A stretch of DNA of 64,000 bases from Brumimicrobium salinarum (GCF_002844555.1 NZ_PJNI01000007.1:62001-126000), one strand, 5' to 3'; numbered from the stretch's first letter, positions 27,709 to 37,087 are shown. The notes: a model not told the origin generated them from the sequence alone. Translations and numbers: made by a program.

Positions 27709-29112
27709 TTAAAGATGATAATCTAACACCAGATTCAAATTAATCATATCTACTTTATTAAGCTTTTGCGCTGCAGACATTTCATTTTTAGAAAAATCAG
27801 TTTTATAGGTAGCAATAAAGCGTAAACTCAACCCTTCAAGTTGCTTTTGAAAGTGATACTTGTGCTCAATTAAAAAATGGTAATAATCTGCCAATTGATA
27901 TTTATTCAATTCTACTTCATCAAGACCTGGCTGATCTACAAAACCACCGCTCACGATAGACGCATGTCGTTTGTTCTTTGACTGGAAACGATAACGCAAC
28001 ACATAAGCATTTAAGCCACCATAACCTTCAAAGAGCTCAGTGGTTTGACTCGCATAAAACTGTTCGCGTCCCCATTCTCTTGGGAAAAGAAATCTGCCTT
28101 GATCAGAAATGGCAAGGTAGTTTGCTGTAAATTGATGTTGGTCTTTTACATTTATGCCTAATTGTCCTCCAAAACCAAAGCTTTGTTCATCTGCACAAAT
28201 ATAAGTCCTTGTTTGATCTTTATTTCCACCATGATTTAAAGCGTATTCATAAAACCCTTGTCCTCCAATTATATATGTCAAATCATCTTTTTCTAAACGA
28301 TAATCCGATTGCAAAAAACTCATATTGAATACATTTTCTGCTGTGTAATTCCATACTTGTGTTTTTAAGTTTTTAAGTTCATGTTGAACACCAAATACCC
28401 CTACACCAAGTGAACTGATGTGGTTGTGGTAATCGTGTTTTTCGCCATTGCGATTTTTACCTTGACCATAAACGCCAAAAGAATTGGCCATTGAGTAGGT
28501 TCTCATTGTTCCTCTCACAGCCTCTGAAATAAACCAGGCGCCAGAAACTGTAAAGTCATTGAGTTTATACTTTGCAGATAAACCTTGAAACATGTTTGGA
28601 CGCAAACGATTGTAGTTTTTGTTCATTAAAGGTGTTTCGTAGCTTTGTCTTCCTAGTTTAAAACTTAGATTTTTATGCTTGTAAGACAAATAAACTTCAT
28701 CTAAAATTCCAAGATTATAATGATTATTGGGATTATTGATGTCGTACAGAGGTTTTTCGTACCTCGCTTTATTCCATTCTCCCGTGTTCTCGTCAATCAA
28801 ATTGTGTTCTGCTAAGCGCATTGATAAATATCCGCCAGCCTGAATTTGAAATCCGTAAAATGCTGGGGTTTTATATTTGACCCCAAGACTTTGTGCAATG
28901 GTAAAAAAATCTGTTGAACTGCCTTCGTTTAGGGTGCCCATAAAATAGGTTCTCGAGTGAAAGTTGAGCTTTCCTTTTTTTAAGAATTTGGCTAAAGTAG
29001 GAATAGAATCAGTTGATGTTGTTTGTGCTCCTGCCAACTGAGGCAATAAAAAAGTGAACAAAAGCAGAAAACTTAAGATAAAATGTTGATGTCTAAGGTT
29101 TTTTGTTTTCAT
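27709..29112 (-). CDS. OprD-like outer-membrane porin
   Basis: Beta-barrel protein of 467 aa with a signal peptide (hydrophobic core LSFLLLFTFLLPQLAGAQ). The segment LGRQSYETPLMNKNYNRLRP resembles the substrate-specific OprD/OpdK porins. The ATG at 29112 is preferred to a GTG 12 bases earlier. It is last in the reverse-strand sulfur cluster, 34 bases after the YeeE/YedE gene, so it may admit a sulfur anion such as thiosulfate. The substrate is inference. Confidence 0.7.
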   Translation of the reverse strand: MKTKNLRHQHFILSFLLLFTFLLPQLAGAQTTSTDSIPTLAKFLKKGKLNFHSRTYFMGTLNEGSSTDFFTIAQSLGVKYKTPAFYGFQIQAGGYLSMRLAEHNLIDENTGEWNKARYEKPLYDINNPNNHYNLGILDEVYLSYKHKNLSFKLGRQSYETPLMNKNYNRLRPNMFQGLSAKYKLNDFTVSGAWFISEAVRGTMRTYSMANSFGVYGQGKNRNGEKHDYHNHISSLGVGVFGVQHELKNLKTQVWNYTAENVFNMSFLQSDYRLEKDDLTYIIGGQGFYEYALNHGGNKDQTRTYICADEQSFGFGGQLGINVKDQHQFTANYLAISDQGRFLFPREWGREQFYASQTTELFEGYGGLNAYVLRYRFQSKNKRHASIVSGGFVDQPGLDEVELNKYQLADYYHFLIEHKYHFQKQLEGLSLRFIATYKTDFSKNEMSAAQKLNKVDMINLNLVLDYHL

Positions 29113-29146
29113 TTTAATGTTCACTTTTTATATTTTTTATCGTTAA

Positions 29147-29560
29147 TTAATGTGGCAATTTATCTTTTATCGCTCCGTATAGGTAGGTTCCCAAGGTTGC
29201 AAATACGAGTACAATTCCGAAGGAAATAAATCCGTATCCAATGTTAACCACCATAGGACCTGGACACGCTCCACTTAAAGCCCAGCCTAATCCAAAGATT
29301 GTTCCTCCTATGAGGTATCTTGCGACTGATTTGTTTTTCGGGAAAAATAGAATTGGATTCCCTTGTACGTCTCTTGCTTTAAATTTCTTGATTAAGGCTA
29401 CCCCGATGATTCCAAGAACAGCAGCTACACCAATAATTCCGTACATGTGAAAAGCTTGGAACCTAAACATTTCTTGGATTCTATACCACGAAATTGCTTC
29501 AGATTTAGCCATCACAATTCCAAATAGTGCTCCCACTATTAAGTATTTAATAAATTTCAT
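29147..29560 (-). CDS. YeeE/YedE-type half-permease (DUF6691)
   Basis: Membrane protein of 137 aa with four hydrophobic segments. The conserved cysteine motif is SGACPGPMVVNIG. It pairs with the 186-aa half at 29578-30138; together they equal one full YeeE/YedE (TsuA-like) transporter, which imports thiosulfate or other reduced sulfur using conserved cysteines. The order and 17-base spacing support a heteromeric pair. Confidence 0.88.
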   Translation of the reverse strand: MKFIKYLIVGALFGIVMAKSEAISWYRIQEMFRFQAFHMYGIIGVAAVLGIIGVALIKKFKARDVQGNPILFFPKNKSVARYLIGGTIFGLGWALSGACPGPMVVNIGYGFISFGIVLVFATLGTYLYGAIKDKLPH

Positions 29561-29577
29561 CTCTCTCTAAGTTTTAA

Positions 29578-30138
29578 TTAAAATATCAATGGAAAAATTC
29601 CGAAAGTCATGATTAATCCGCCAATGAAGAATCCAGCAACGGCAATCATGGAAGGAATTTGTAAATCTGCTATACCACTAATGGCGTGACCTGATGTACA
29701 TCCACCAGCATATCTTGCTCCGAATCCTACCATCAAACCTCCAATGGCTAAAATCAAGAATCCTTTAAGCGTAAAAGCATTTTCTAAGCTGAACAGTTCT
29801 GCGGGTTGCATTGATGTTGGCGCTGAAAAGCCGAGCGCTTCTAGATCCTTAATGGTGTTTTCTGAAATGTCTACGACTTGGTCTGGATAAGTTAAAAACT
29901 CACTGGTGATATATCCACCCAGAATGGCACCGACTAGAAACACCAAGTTCCAGATTTGCTTTTTCCAATCGAAATCGAAGAATTTTACTCTTTTTCCTGC
30001 ACCGCCTATTGAACAAATTGTGCGTAGGTTTGCAGAGAATCCAAAGGAGTTTCCGAAGAATAAAAGCAGAAACATTACGGATGAGATGACCAGCCCTGAG
30101 AACCACCATGGCCAAGGTTGCATTATAAAGTCTATCAT
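29578..30138 (-). CDS. YeeE/YedE-type half-permease with GGCTSGHA motif
   Basis: Membrane protein of 186 aa. The signature YAGGCTSGHAISGIADLQ carries the cysteine thought to contact thiosulfate or persulfide in this family. Membrane segments are at the N-terminus, near residue 60, and in the last third. It is the partner of the 137-aa half just downstream. Confidence 0.9.
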   Translation of the reverse strand: MIDFIMQPWPWWFSGLVISSVMFLLLFFGNSFGFSANLRTICSIGGAGKRVKFFDFDWKKQIWNLVFLVGAILGGYITSEFLTYPDQVVDISENTIKDLEALGFSAPTSMQPAELFSLENAFTLKGFLILAIGGLMVGFGARYAGGCTSGHAISGIADLQIPSMIAVAGFFIGGLIMTFGIFPLIF

Positions 30139-30146
30139 TTTTTTAT

Positions 30147-30980
30147 CTATTTAATTTTGTAAGAAATAATTGGTTTGTAAAGATGGTTGATTAAGGTTTC
30201 AGTTGCACTTTTATGGAATATTCCACCTTTTCCATGTGTTCCCATACAGATCAAATCCATGTTGTTTTCTGCGGTGAAATGGTTTATGCCTTCCTCGATA
30301 TTACTATCGTGGATAATGTGCATTTCATATTTGTTTAAGCCATTTTTTTGCGCAAAAACTGCCATGTTTTCTTTCACTGTGTTTTCGTCTTCCTTGTGGG
30401 TAAGAATTTGTAAAAGATGAAGTTTAGTATCAAAGATTTTAATAAACTGCTTCATCAATTTTAAGTTCTGATTGTCATTTTCTTCAAAGTCGTGAACAAA
30501 AAGAATGTCTTTTAATTCTAATTCAGAACGATCACACATTAAGGTTAAAACAGGAATGTCAGACTTTCGAGCAATCAATTGCGCGTTACTGCCAATAAAT
30601 CGTTCTGCAAATCCTGATGTTCCTTTTGTTCCAAGTGCAATAAGATCATACTTGTTTTCTTCAGCATATTTGATAATTCCCGTTGTTGTATGACCGAAAA
30701 TTAAGTCTGTTTTTACAGCAGGATGTTTTTTCTTGAGCTCCTCCAGTTTTTCCACGGCCATATTTCTTTGTACTTCCACAAAGTGTACATCAATTTCTCC
30801 ACATGTGCTAATGGTATTGTCAATGCCCAAAGTTACAGTATCGGGAACATTTAAAATATGCAAGAAAGTGATTTCCATGTTCGCTGTGGAAGAAAGATTT
30901 TCTACCATTTTGAACGCATATTCCGCCTCGATCGAAAAATCTGTGGGGATTAAGACCTTTATTTTATCGCCTTTTTCCAT
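30147..30980 (-). CDS. Universal stress protein with two Usp domains
   Basis: Cytoplasmic protein of 277 aa. The first Usp domain (KVLIPTDFSIEAEYAFKMVENL, ALGTKGTSGFAERFIGSNAQ) covers about 7-145 and the second (LFVHDFEENDNQNL, CMGTHGKGGIFHKSATE) the rest. Both ends carry the ATP-binding G-x2-G-x9-G type stretch in partial form. It lies 2 bases after the rhodanese gene, so it is co-expressed with the sulfur genes. Confidence 0.9.
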   Translation of the reverse strand: MEKGDKIKVLIPTDFSIEAEYAFKMVENLSSTANMEITFLHILNVPDTVTLGIDNTISTCGEIDVHFVEVQRNMAVEKLEELKKKHPAVKTDLIFGHTTTGIIKYAEENKYDLIALGTKGTSGFAERFIGSNAQLIARKSDIPVLTLMCDRSELELKDILFVHDFEENDNQNLKLMKQFIKIFDTKLHLLQILTHKEDENTVKENMAVFAQKNGLNKYEMHIIHDSNIEEGINHFTAENNMDLICMGTHGKGGIFHKSATETLINHLYKPIISYKIK

Positions 30981-30982
30981 GT

Positions 30983-31381
30983 TTATTTTTGTTTATCCTC
31001 GAGTTTTTCAAGATTTGATTGATTAATGCCATTGATTACGTTTGAATAACCTGCATTTTCCAAAATCATTTTTGCGTTTCCAGAACGTGCACCACTTCTG
31101 CAATAAACAACAATTTGTTCCTTACCTTCAAATTCATCAAGATGTGCTTCTACGGTGTTGAGCGGAATGTTAATTGCTCCTTCGTAATGCCCCGATGCAA
31201 ATTCTTGTGGTGTTCGAACATCAACAATGTAAGCGTTTTCAAAATCAATTTGTTTATCCTTTTGTTGTGCTGTTTCCTGACCAGAATTGCTAGCTTCTGA
31301 AGTTTGTGAATTGGAACAACTTGACATTGCTATTGATCCAAAAATCATTGCGCCTAATCCTATTTTCTTTAAATAACTCAT
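30983..31381 (-). CDS. Rhodanese-domain lipoprotein
   Basis: Single rhodanese domain of 132 aa behind a lipoprotein signal (IAMSSC, lipid cysteine C22). The active-site loop is CRSGAR with the persulfide-carrying C94. As a lipoprotein it acts in the periplasm, where it could take sulfur from thiosulfate or a persulfide and pass it to the YeeE/YedE pair. Upstream, at 31409-31427, lies the near-palindrome ATTTAAACGCGTTTTAAAT, a possible operator. Confidence 0.9.
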   Translation of the reverse strand: MSYLKKIGLGAMIFGSIAMSSCSNSQTSEASNSGQETAQQKDKQIDFENAYIVDVRTPQEFASGHYEGAINIPLNTVEAHLDEFEGKEQIVVYCRSGARSGNAKMILENAGYSNVINGINQSNLEKLEDKQK

Positions 31382-31467
31382 TGGTTATATTTAGTTTTTT
31401 TTAAGATCATTTAAACGCGTTTTAAATCTGCTTTAATCATCGTTTAAACAATCCATTATTTGAAAAT

Positions 31468-31497
31468 AGCACAGTGACTCTGATGAATCACTGCGCT
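31468..31497 (-). terminator. Hairpin after the MBL-rhodanese gene
   Basis: AGCACAGTGA (31468-31477) pairs with TCACTGCGCT (31488-31497). On the reverse strand it follows the stop at 31515 and is succeeded by a short T stretch, so a weak terminator separating this gene from the rhodanese-Usp-YeeE genes is plausible. Confidence 0.5.
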
Positions 31498-31514
31498 GAA
31501 TTTATACTAACGAA

Positions 31515-32924
31515 TTACATTGTTTTTGAAGTACAAACGTAATCTGTTTTAGGAACTTTTGTTTCTGCAATCTTACCCATTCCGCCTTCTATTTCTGTGA
31601 AGTTTCTGTAGCCTCTAGATTGTAGAATACTTGCAGCAATCATACTTCTGTATCCACCTGCACAGTGCATGAAGAAATGTTCATCTGGATTGATATCTTT
31701 TATCCAATCGTTTAGGCTAGCCAATGGACGAGAAAATGCTTCCTCAACGTGTTCTGCTTCGTATTCTGTTGCTTTACGTACATCAAATACTTTGCTTTTC
31801 TCAACATCAAAACGTGTCTCAAACTCTGCCGGTGTAATGCGATCTACCTTGTCAATTTCGCGGTCTTCTTTTTTCCAAGCCTCAAATCCTCCTTTCAAGA
31901 ATCCTACCACATTGTCGAATCCTACACGACTCAAACGAATCACAACTTCTTCTTCCATGCCATCATCAGTAACTAAAAGTAAAGGTTGTTGAACGTCTCC
32001 TATCATTGCTCCAACCCAAGGAGCAAAGTCTCCATTGATTCCAATGCTGATTGAATTTGGAATAAATCCTTGAGCGAATTCTCCGTTATTTCGTGTGTCT
32101 AGGATTAATGCTCCTGTTCCTTCTGCAGCTGCTTCAAATTCTTTTGGAGAAAGTGCAGTTAATCCAGTTTTAATAACTTCGTCAACGTTTTTATATCCTT
32201 TCTTATTCATTGCTACGTTAGCACCGAAATAAGCTGGAGGTGGGAGCAATCCATCTGTAACTGCTTCTATAAAAGCCTCTTTGTTTGGCTGATTCAAAGC
32301 ATAGTTTACTTTCTTTTGGTTCCCTAATGTATCAACAGTTTCTTTCATCATGTTTTTTCCACATGCTGAACCTGCTCCGTGAGCTGGATAAACCGTAATG
32401 TCATCGGATAAAGGCATGATTTTCGTCATTAACGAGTCATATAAGTGACCAGCCAATTCTTCTTGTGTCATGCTTGCTGCTTTTTGAGCTAAATCAGGAC
32501 GACCAACATCTCCCAAGAATAATGTATCTCCTGAGAAAATTGCTTCCTCTTTTCCATCTTTGTCAATTAATAAGAAAGTTGAACTTTCCATTGTATGACC
32601 TGGCGTATGAAGCACTTTAATTTTTACGTCTCCAATTTCAAAGATTTGTTCGTCTTCTGCAACAATACAATCAAATTCTGGCGCTGCCGTAGGACCAAAA
32701 ACGATGTCTGCTCCAGTAGCTTTAGCTAAATCTAAGTGTCCTGAAACGAAATCTGCATGGAAATGCGTTTCAAAAATGTACTTTAGCTTAACACCGTCTT
32801 TTTCTAACCTGTCTAAGTACGGTTGTATCTCTCTTAAAGGGTCAATAATTGCCGCTTCTCCATTACTTGTAATGTAATACGCACCTTGTGCTAAACATCC
32901 AGTATAAATTTGTTCAATATTCAT
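31515..32924 (-). CDS. Metallo-beta-lactamase/rhodanese fusion (persulfide dioxygenase-like)
   Basis: Protein of 469 aa. The N-terminal metallo-beta-lactamase domain has THFHADFVSGH (H54, H56, D58), H109 in HTPGHT and D132 in GDTLF, the ETHE1/Blh metal-site pattern that oxidises glutathione or low-molecular-weight persulfide to sulfite. Two rhodanese domains follow. The first (about 255-345) lacks a catalytic cysteine and is probably structural; the second has C421 in HCAGGYRSM. It should detoxify or oxidise sulfane sulfur. Its leader contains 88-bp direct repeats. Confidence 0.93.
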   Translation of the reverse strand: MNIEQIYTGCLAQGAYYITSNGEAAIIDPLREIQPYLDRLEKDGVKLKYIFETHFHADFVSGHLDLAKATGADIVFGPTAAPEFDCIVAEDEQIFEIGDVKIKVLHTPGHTMESSTFLLIDKDGKEEAIFSGDTLFLGDVGRPDLAQKAASMTQEELAGHLYDSLMTKIMPLSDDITVYPAHGAGSACGKNMMKETVDTLGNQKKVNYALNQPNKEAFIEAVTDGLLPPPAYFGANVAMNKKGYKNVDEVIKTGLTALSPKEFEAAAEGTGALILDTRNNGEFAQGFIPNSISIGINGDFAPWVGAMIGDVQQPLLLVTDDGMEEEVVIRLSRVGFDNVVGFLKGGFEAWKKEDREIDKVDRITPAEFETRFDVEKSKVFDVRKATEYEAEHVEEAFSRPLASLNDWIKDINPDEHFFMHCAGGYRSMIAASILQSRGYRNFTEIEGGMGKIAETKVPKTDYVCTSKTM

Positions 32925-33040
32925 ATCTCTCTTTTTTTTATTGTTTTTTAATTATTTTCTTTTGACTGGTACAAAGGTCGGGAATCATTTGTGATTTTAT
33001 CGTATCAATTGTTACAGACCTTGGTTCTTTGCAAGAATTG

Positions 33041-33128
33041 CGCAAATTCTGCGTTATGCTTGCTTTAATTATCTGTCATTTATAAAAATAAACTCCTAAT
33101 AATTCCATCTGCACAAGCCTTGCCTTTG
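33041..33128. repeat. 88-bp direct repeat, unit A
   Basis: Starts CGCAAATTCTGCG (itself an inverted repeat CGCA/TGCG) and ends GCCTTGCCTTTG. Unit B at 33169-33256 differs at only a few positions, with a 40-base spacer between. Confidence 0.9.
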
Positions 33129-33168
33129 CGCAATTCTGATCAAAGACCTCTTATCCTTTTTATTATTA

Positions 33169-33256
33169 CGCAAATTCTGCGTTATGCTTGCTTTAATTAT
33201 CTGTCATTTATAAAAATAAACTCCTAATAATTCAATCTACACATGCCTTGCCTTTG
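33169..33256. repeat. 88-bp direct repeat, unit B
   Basis: Second copy of the repeat at 33041-33128. The near identity suggests a recent local duplication of a regulatory or filler segment. Confidence 0.9.
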
Positions 33257-33316
33257 ATCTTTTTTTAAGTCTTATTATTCTCTTTAAAAAATCATCTTTT
33301 ATGTTCAATTTCAAAT

Positions 33317-33916
33317 TTAATATTTTTGAAGTTGAATCCATAATTCTGTGTCTTTTCTTGCGGGATGCGAATTATAACATTTTTCTATGATTTTAATATG
33401 AAGATCGTCTTTCATTAATTCTTCATATTCTTGTTTGTTTCCTTCGAATGGTGGTCCGCCTTCAAATTTTCTGTTGAATAATAAACCACACAGTTTTCCA
33501 TCTTCAGAAAGTAAAGTTTTCATTTTTTCAACATATTTTGGTCGCAATAATGGATGTATCGCACAAAAGAAGGTTTGTTCTATGATTAAATCATATTCTC
33601 CTTCGTGTTCAAAAAAGTCTCCATGTATCAATTGAATGGCAGAATCACCTTCAAACTTTTTCTTTAAGTTTTGAATTAATCGGGGCGCAATGTCAATTAC
33701 CGTAATATCTTTAAACCCATTTTCGATTAAATATTCGGCTTCATAAGCATTTCCCGCTCCGGGAATTAAAATGCGTAAATTCTTATCTTCAAGTTGATCG
33801 ACATAACCCTTAATAGGAGGGGAGACCATTCCCAAATCCCAGCCTGTGAGATTATTCTCATATTTTGAATTCCAAAATTCTTGGTCTAAATTTTCTAATG
33901 TTTGTTTTTTCTTCAC
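33317..33916 (-). CDS. TPMT-family thiol S-methyltransferase-like protein
   Basis: SAM-dependent methyltransferase of 199 aa. EFWNSKYENNLTGWDLGMVSPP is the typical TPMT-family opening; motif I is ILIPGAGNAYEAEYLIENGF; the later stretch FFCAIHPLLRPKYVEKM is also family-like. Family members methylate thiols, selenols or halides. In this cluster, methylation of sulfide or a small thiol is an attractive but unproven role. It follows the flavin enzyme gene by 5 bases. Confidence 0.88.
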   Translation of the reverse strand: MKKKQTLENLDQEFWNSKYENNLTGWDLGMVSPPIKGYVDQLEDKNLRILIPGAGNAYEAEYLIENGFKDITVIDIAPRLIQNLKKKFEGDSAIQLIHGDFFEHEGEYDLIIEQTFFCAIHPLLRPKYVEKMKTLLSEDGKLCGLLFNRKFEGGPPFEGNKQEYEELMKDDLHIKIIEKCYNSHPARKDTELWIQLQKY

Positions 33917-33921
33917 GATTC

Positions 33922-34953
33922 CTATTGGTTAAATGTATATTTCAATCCAAAAGTCTTAGCCATCAATTCATAGGATCTCATTCGTGCTTTATGATCGGTC
34001 ATCATGTCTTGAATAATAATCTCATCAACTCCAAGGTCTTTCTCTAATTGCGTTAATTGCTCGTGCACTTGCTTAGGTGTTCCGGCAATAAATTTTGGCG
34101 GAATTCCAGTTCCGGCAACATATTTTTCAACTTTTGGTAATCCTCCAAGTTCTTTAATAGCCTCGTCTGGACTTGGGAGCTTGGCGTCTAAAATTCCTTT
34201 CGAAAGATTATTGTACATGATGTTTACCGGACCAATTTGTTTACGTGCTTCGTCTTCGGTGTCCGCACAAACAACATGAACTGCTAAAGTTACCTGCGGG
34301 GATTTTATTCCACTTTGACCTTTAGAAGGTTTAAACTTTTCACGGTAAGATTTAAGTATGTCTTTTGTCCCTTTTTGATTGATAAACCCTGCGAAAACAT
34401 AGCGCAATCCCAAGTGAGCAGCTGCGGAAGCACTCCACGGGCTAGAGCCTAAAATATGTAGCTCTGGTATACTATCATCTGTATGCACAGGCGACTTTGA
34501 AAATGGGTGTTCATCAGGAAAGCTATTATCTAGCCAAGCGGTCAATTCTAAAACCTGTTGATCTGAATCAGCACGAAATTGTTTACTCCTATCTTGTTGT
34601 AATGCGAAATCATTTACAGGTCCTGTGGTTGCTCTTCCAGCTCCTAAATCAATTCGTCCAGGGTGTAATTCATTTAAAGTGCAAAATGTTTCCGCTACTT
34701 TAAATGGACTGTAATGATTCAATAACACGGAACCTGAACCAACTCTTATTGTAGACGTTTTGGCCGCTACTGCTGCAATCAATACTTCTGGTACTCGACC
34801 AGCAATTGAGGCGCTTCCATGATGTTCCGCAAACCATATTCGTTTAAAGCCCAAGCGTTCCACATGCTGAGCAACTTCAATACTGTGCATTAACGCATCA
34901 TGACGAGTTTCCCCAGGTAAAACGGTTGCTAAATCAACTATCGATAATTCCAT
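33922..34953 (-). CDS. LLM-class flavin-dependent oxidoreductase
   Basis: Luciferase-like TIM-barrel protein of 343 aa. Seen: the N-terminal LSIVDLATVLPGE, the IWFAEHHGSASIAGRVPEVLIAAV substrate/flavin loop, GSGSVLLNHYSPFKVAE, and the C-terminal GTPKQVHEQLTQLEKDLGVDEIII. Members use FMNH2 and O2 to oxidise small molecules, sometimes alkanesulfonates or sulfides. The sulfur context makes the latter plausible. It is co-directional with the methyltransferase gene. Confidence 0.9.
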   Translation of the reverse strand: MELSIVDLATVLPGETRHDALMHSIEVAQHVERLGFKRIWFAEHHGSASIAGRVPEVLIAAVAAKTSTIRVGSGSVLLNHYSPFKVAETFCTLNELHPGRIDLGAGRATTGPVNDFALQQDRSKQFRADSDQQVLELTAWLDNSFPDEHPFSKSPVHTDDSIPELHILGSSPWSASAAAHLGLRYVFAGFINQKGTKDILKSYREKFKPSKGQSGIKSPQVTLAVHVVCADTEDEARKQIGPVNIMYNNLSKGILDAKLPSPDEAIKELGGLPKVEKYVAGTGIPPKFIAGTPKQVHEQLTQLEKDLGVDEIIIQDMMTDHKARMRSYELMAKTFGLKYTFNQ

Positions 34954-35033
34954 TGTGTTTTGTCGTTTTTATATAAATCGAAAGATAAGAATAATTGAAG
35001 AGATATAAAATGGAGGGTAAAGAACTGAAAAAC

Positions 35034-35064
35034 AAAAAAGCGACACCCTTACAGTGCCGCTTTT
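35034..35064 (-). terminator. Rho-independent terminator of the SulP gene
   Basis: AAAAGCGACAC (35036-35046) pairs with GTGCCGCTTTT (35054-35064) with one mismatch. On the reverse strand the hairpin follows the SulP stop at 35088 and ends in a T run (A run at 35034-35039 on the given strand). Confidence 0.8.
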
Positions 35065-35087
35065 AAATCAATTACTTGTGGGTTCAA

Positions 35088-36815
35088 TCACACATTACTC
35101 TGCAGTGCATACTTTTTATCTAAACTATTTCCTTTTCCATCTTCATTTAAAAACAAGACCGCATCATGCATGTTTACAAAAATATTTTCCTTGCCTAAAC
35201 TTTCAATCATGTTCCATTTTTTAAGGATATCTCTAACTGGTCCACGTGCTCCGGCAATGGCAACTTGAATTCCTTTTTTATGCCAATTGCGAATCCATTC
35301 TTCAATTTCATGCGCTCCCGAACTATCAATGGAAATTACACTTTCAAAATTGAGGATCACTTTTTTCAAGTTATTGCCTTTCTCTTTTTCCCAAGCTTCT
35401 ATTCGTTTTTGAATAAAACTGATGTTGGCAAAGTAGATCTGTCCATCAATTCGAATAAATAACTCGTCATTGTTTTCCTTCAGTCCTTCAAAACGGCTCG
35501 TATTTCTGTAAATGTTAGCATCTGGAACTTTCGCTAGTTTCGCCATGTGCGGACGAGAAGCTTTGTATAAAACAGCAATTAGTGAAAGTACCATTCCGAT
35601 GATAATTCCAACAACTATTCCTAAAGTTAGAGTCGAAACAAAGGTAGTCATCAACAAAATAAAATCAGTTTTATCTGCCTTCCATAATGTTTTTGGTGTT
35701 TTTATGTCAATTAATCCCATTACGGCTACAATTACAACTGCTGCTAAAATAGACTTTGGTAAGTAGAAGAAAAGTTCCGTTAAGAACAATAAAGTAATGA
35801 CAATTAAAGCCACACTAATGATGGAAGCTAATGCTGTTTTTGCACCTGACTGATCGTTAACAGCAGTTCTTGAGAATCCACCTGTTACAGGGTATCCCAT
35901 AAAAAATGCAGCACCGAAATTAGCCATTCCTAAACCTATCAATTCTTGGTTAGCATCTAATTTATAATTTTTGTGCTTGTTTTGAATCACCTTTGAAACG
36001 GCAAAACTTTCAGCAAAACTCACCAAGGAAATGGTAATGGCAATAGGAAGTAAAACACTCCAGGTTTCCATCGAAAACGAAGGAGAAGAAAGTCCAGGTA
36101 GTCCGGAAGGAACATCTCCTAAAATAGCAACGCCTTGATCGGTGAGGTTAAAGCCCCAAACGATAAGGATTCCAAAAACTACTGCTAATAGAGGTGTAGG
36201 TAAACTTTTGTGAATCTTTTTTCCAAATTTAATGATGATGATTCCTGCAATTCCAATACCGAAGGCTGTCCAGTTGATGCCGCTAATGTTATGATAAATA
36301 TTTACCATGATGTCTTGTAAATATTCACTTCTAGGGAGCTCAATTCCAAATAAATGTTTGATTTGACTGAGTCCAATAATAATTGCAGCAGCTGATGTGA
36401 AACCGTTAATTACTGGATGTGAAAGGAAGTTAACGAAGAATCCGAAACGCAAAATTCCCATTCCAAATTGAATCAAACCTATTAGAAAAGCTAAAGTTAA
36501 GGCATACAGTAAATATTGTTCAGGAGAATCTGGGTTTAGAGTTCCAATTCCTGCAGCCGTAAGTAAAGATACCATTGCAACTGGACCAACGGCTAGTTGC
36601 CGAGAAGTTCCAAAAAGCGCGTATAGTAAAATAGGAACGGTTACTGCATAAAGTCCATGAATAGGATCTAAGCCTGCCAACATCGCATAAGCCATTCCTT
36701 GTGGGATCAACATAATACCTACGGTTAAACCAGCAGATAAATCTCCTTGTAAATTTTTCTTTTTGTAATTGGGAAGCCAATCAAAAATTGGCATGAACTT
36801 TTTAAGTAATTGCAT
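35088..36815 (-). CDS. SulP-family anion transporter with STAS domain
   Basis: Membrane transporter of 575 aa. The N-terminal conserved stretch LSAGLTVGIMLIPQGMAYAMLAGLDPIHGLY precedes about 12 hydrophobic segments, and a cytoplasmic STAS domain occupies about 440-560 (ILNFESVISIDSSGAHEIEEW). The family moves sulfate, bicarbonate and other anions. Next to the sulfur genes, sulfate export or import is likely. It appears to have its own terminator, with the cluster continuing downstream on the same strand. Confidence 0.92.
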   Translation of the reverse strand: MQLLKKFMPIFDWLPNYKKKNLQGDLSAGLTVGIMLIPQGMAYAMLAGLDPIHGLYAVTVPILLYALFGTSRQLAVGPVAMVSLLTAAGIGTLNPDSPEQYLLYALTLAFLIGLIQFGMGILRFGFFVNFLSHPVINGFTSAAAIIIGLSQIKHLFGIELPRSEYLQDIMVNIYHNISGINWTAFGIGIAGIIIIKFGKKIHKSLPTPLLAVVFGILIVWGFNLTDQGVAILGDVPSGLPGLSSPSFSMETWSVLLPIAITISLVSFAESFAVSKVIQNKHKNYKLDANQELIGLGMANFGAAFFMGYPVTGGFSRTAVNDQSGAKTALASIISVALIVITLLFLTELFFYLPKSILAAVVIVAVMGLIDIKTPKTLWKADKTDFILLMTTFVSTLTLGIVVGIIIGMVLSLIAVLYKASRPHMAKLAKVPDANIYRNTSRFEGLKENNDELFIRIDGQIYFANISFIQKRIEAWEKEKGNNLKKVILNFESVISIDSSGAHEIEEWIRNWHKKGIQVAIAGARGPVRDILKKWNMIESLGKENIFVNMHDAVLFLNEDGKGNSLDKKYALQSNV

Positions 36816-37087
36816 TTTCTCTTTTTTCTCTCTGTGATTAATTGATGCAAAAGTCTGAAATAAAGATTCACTAGTCAGTTACTTTTGTAACGTAAACTTC
36901 TTTCATTCGGAATTGAATTAAATTATTTTCCTTTTTGAAGATAAACATTTCTCGGTTTCAACACAATTTAAAGAGGTGTTCATTATGAAATGAAGGAAGC
37001 GTCAGTAAATGAAGGTGTTAAAAGAAAGAATAAAATCAAACTTAATAGGTTAAATATTTGGTTTTGTTATAAATAGCATATAAATTT

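Larger units (their letters stand above)
32925..33316. other. Upstream region of the persulfide dioxygenase-like gene
   Basis: 392 bases without a gene. It carries two 88-bp direct repeats (see separate entries) and two TTGCGCAA palindromes (33038-33045, 33126-33133). A near-consensus reverse -7 box (GACCTTTG, 32972-32979) lies 47 bases before the start codon. Confidence 0.5.
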
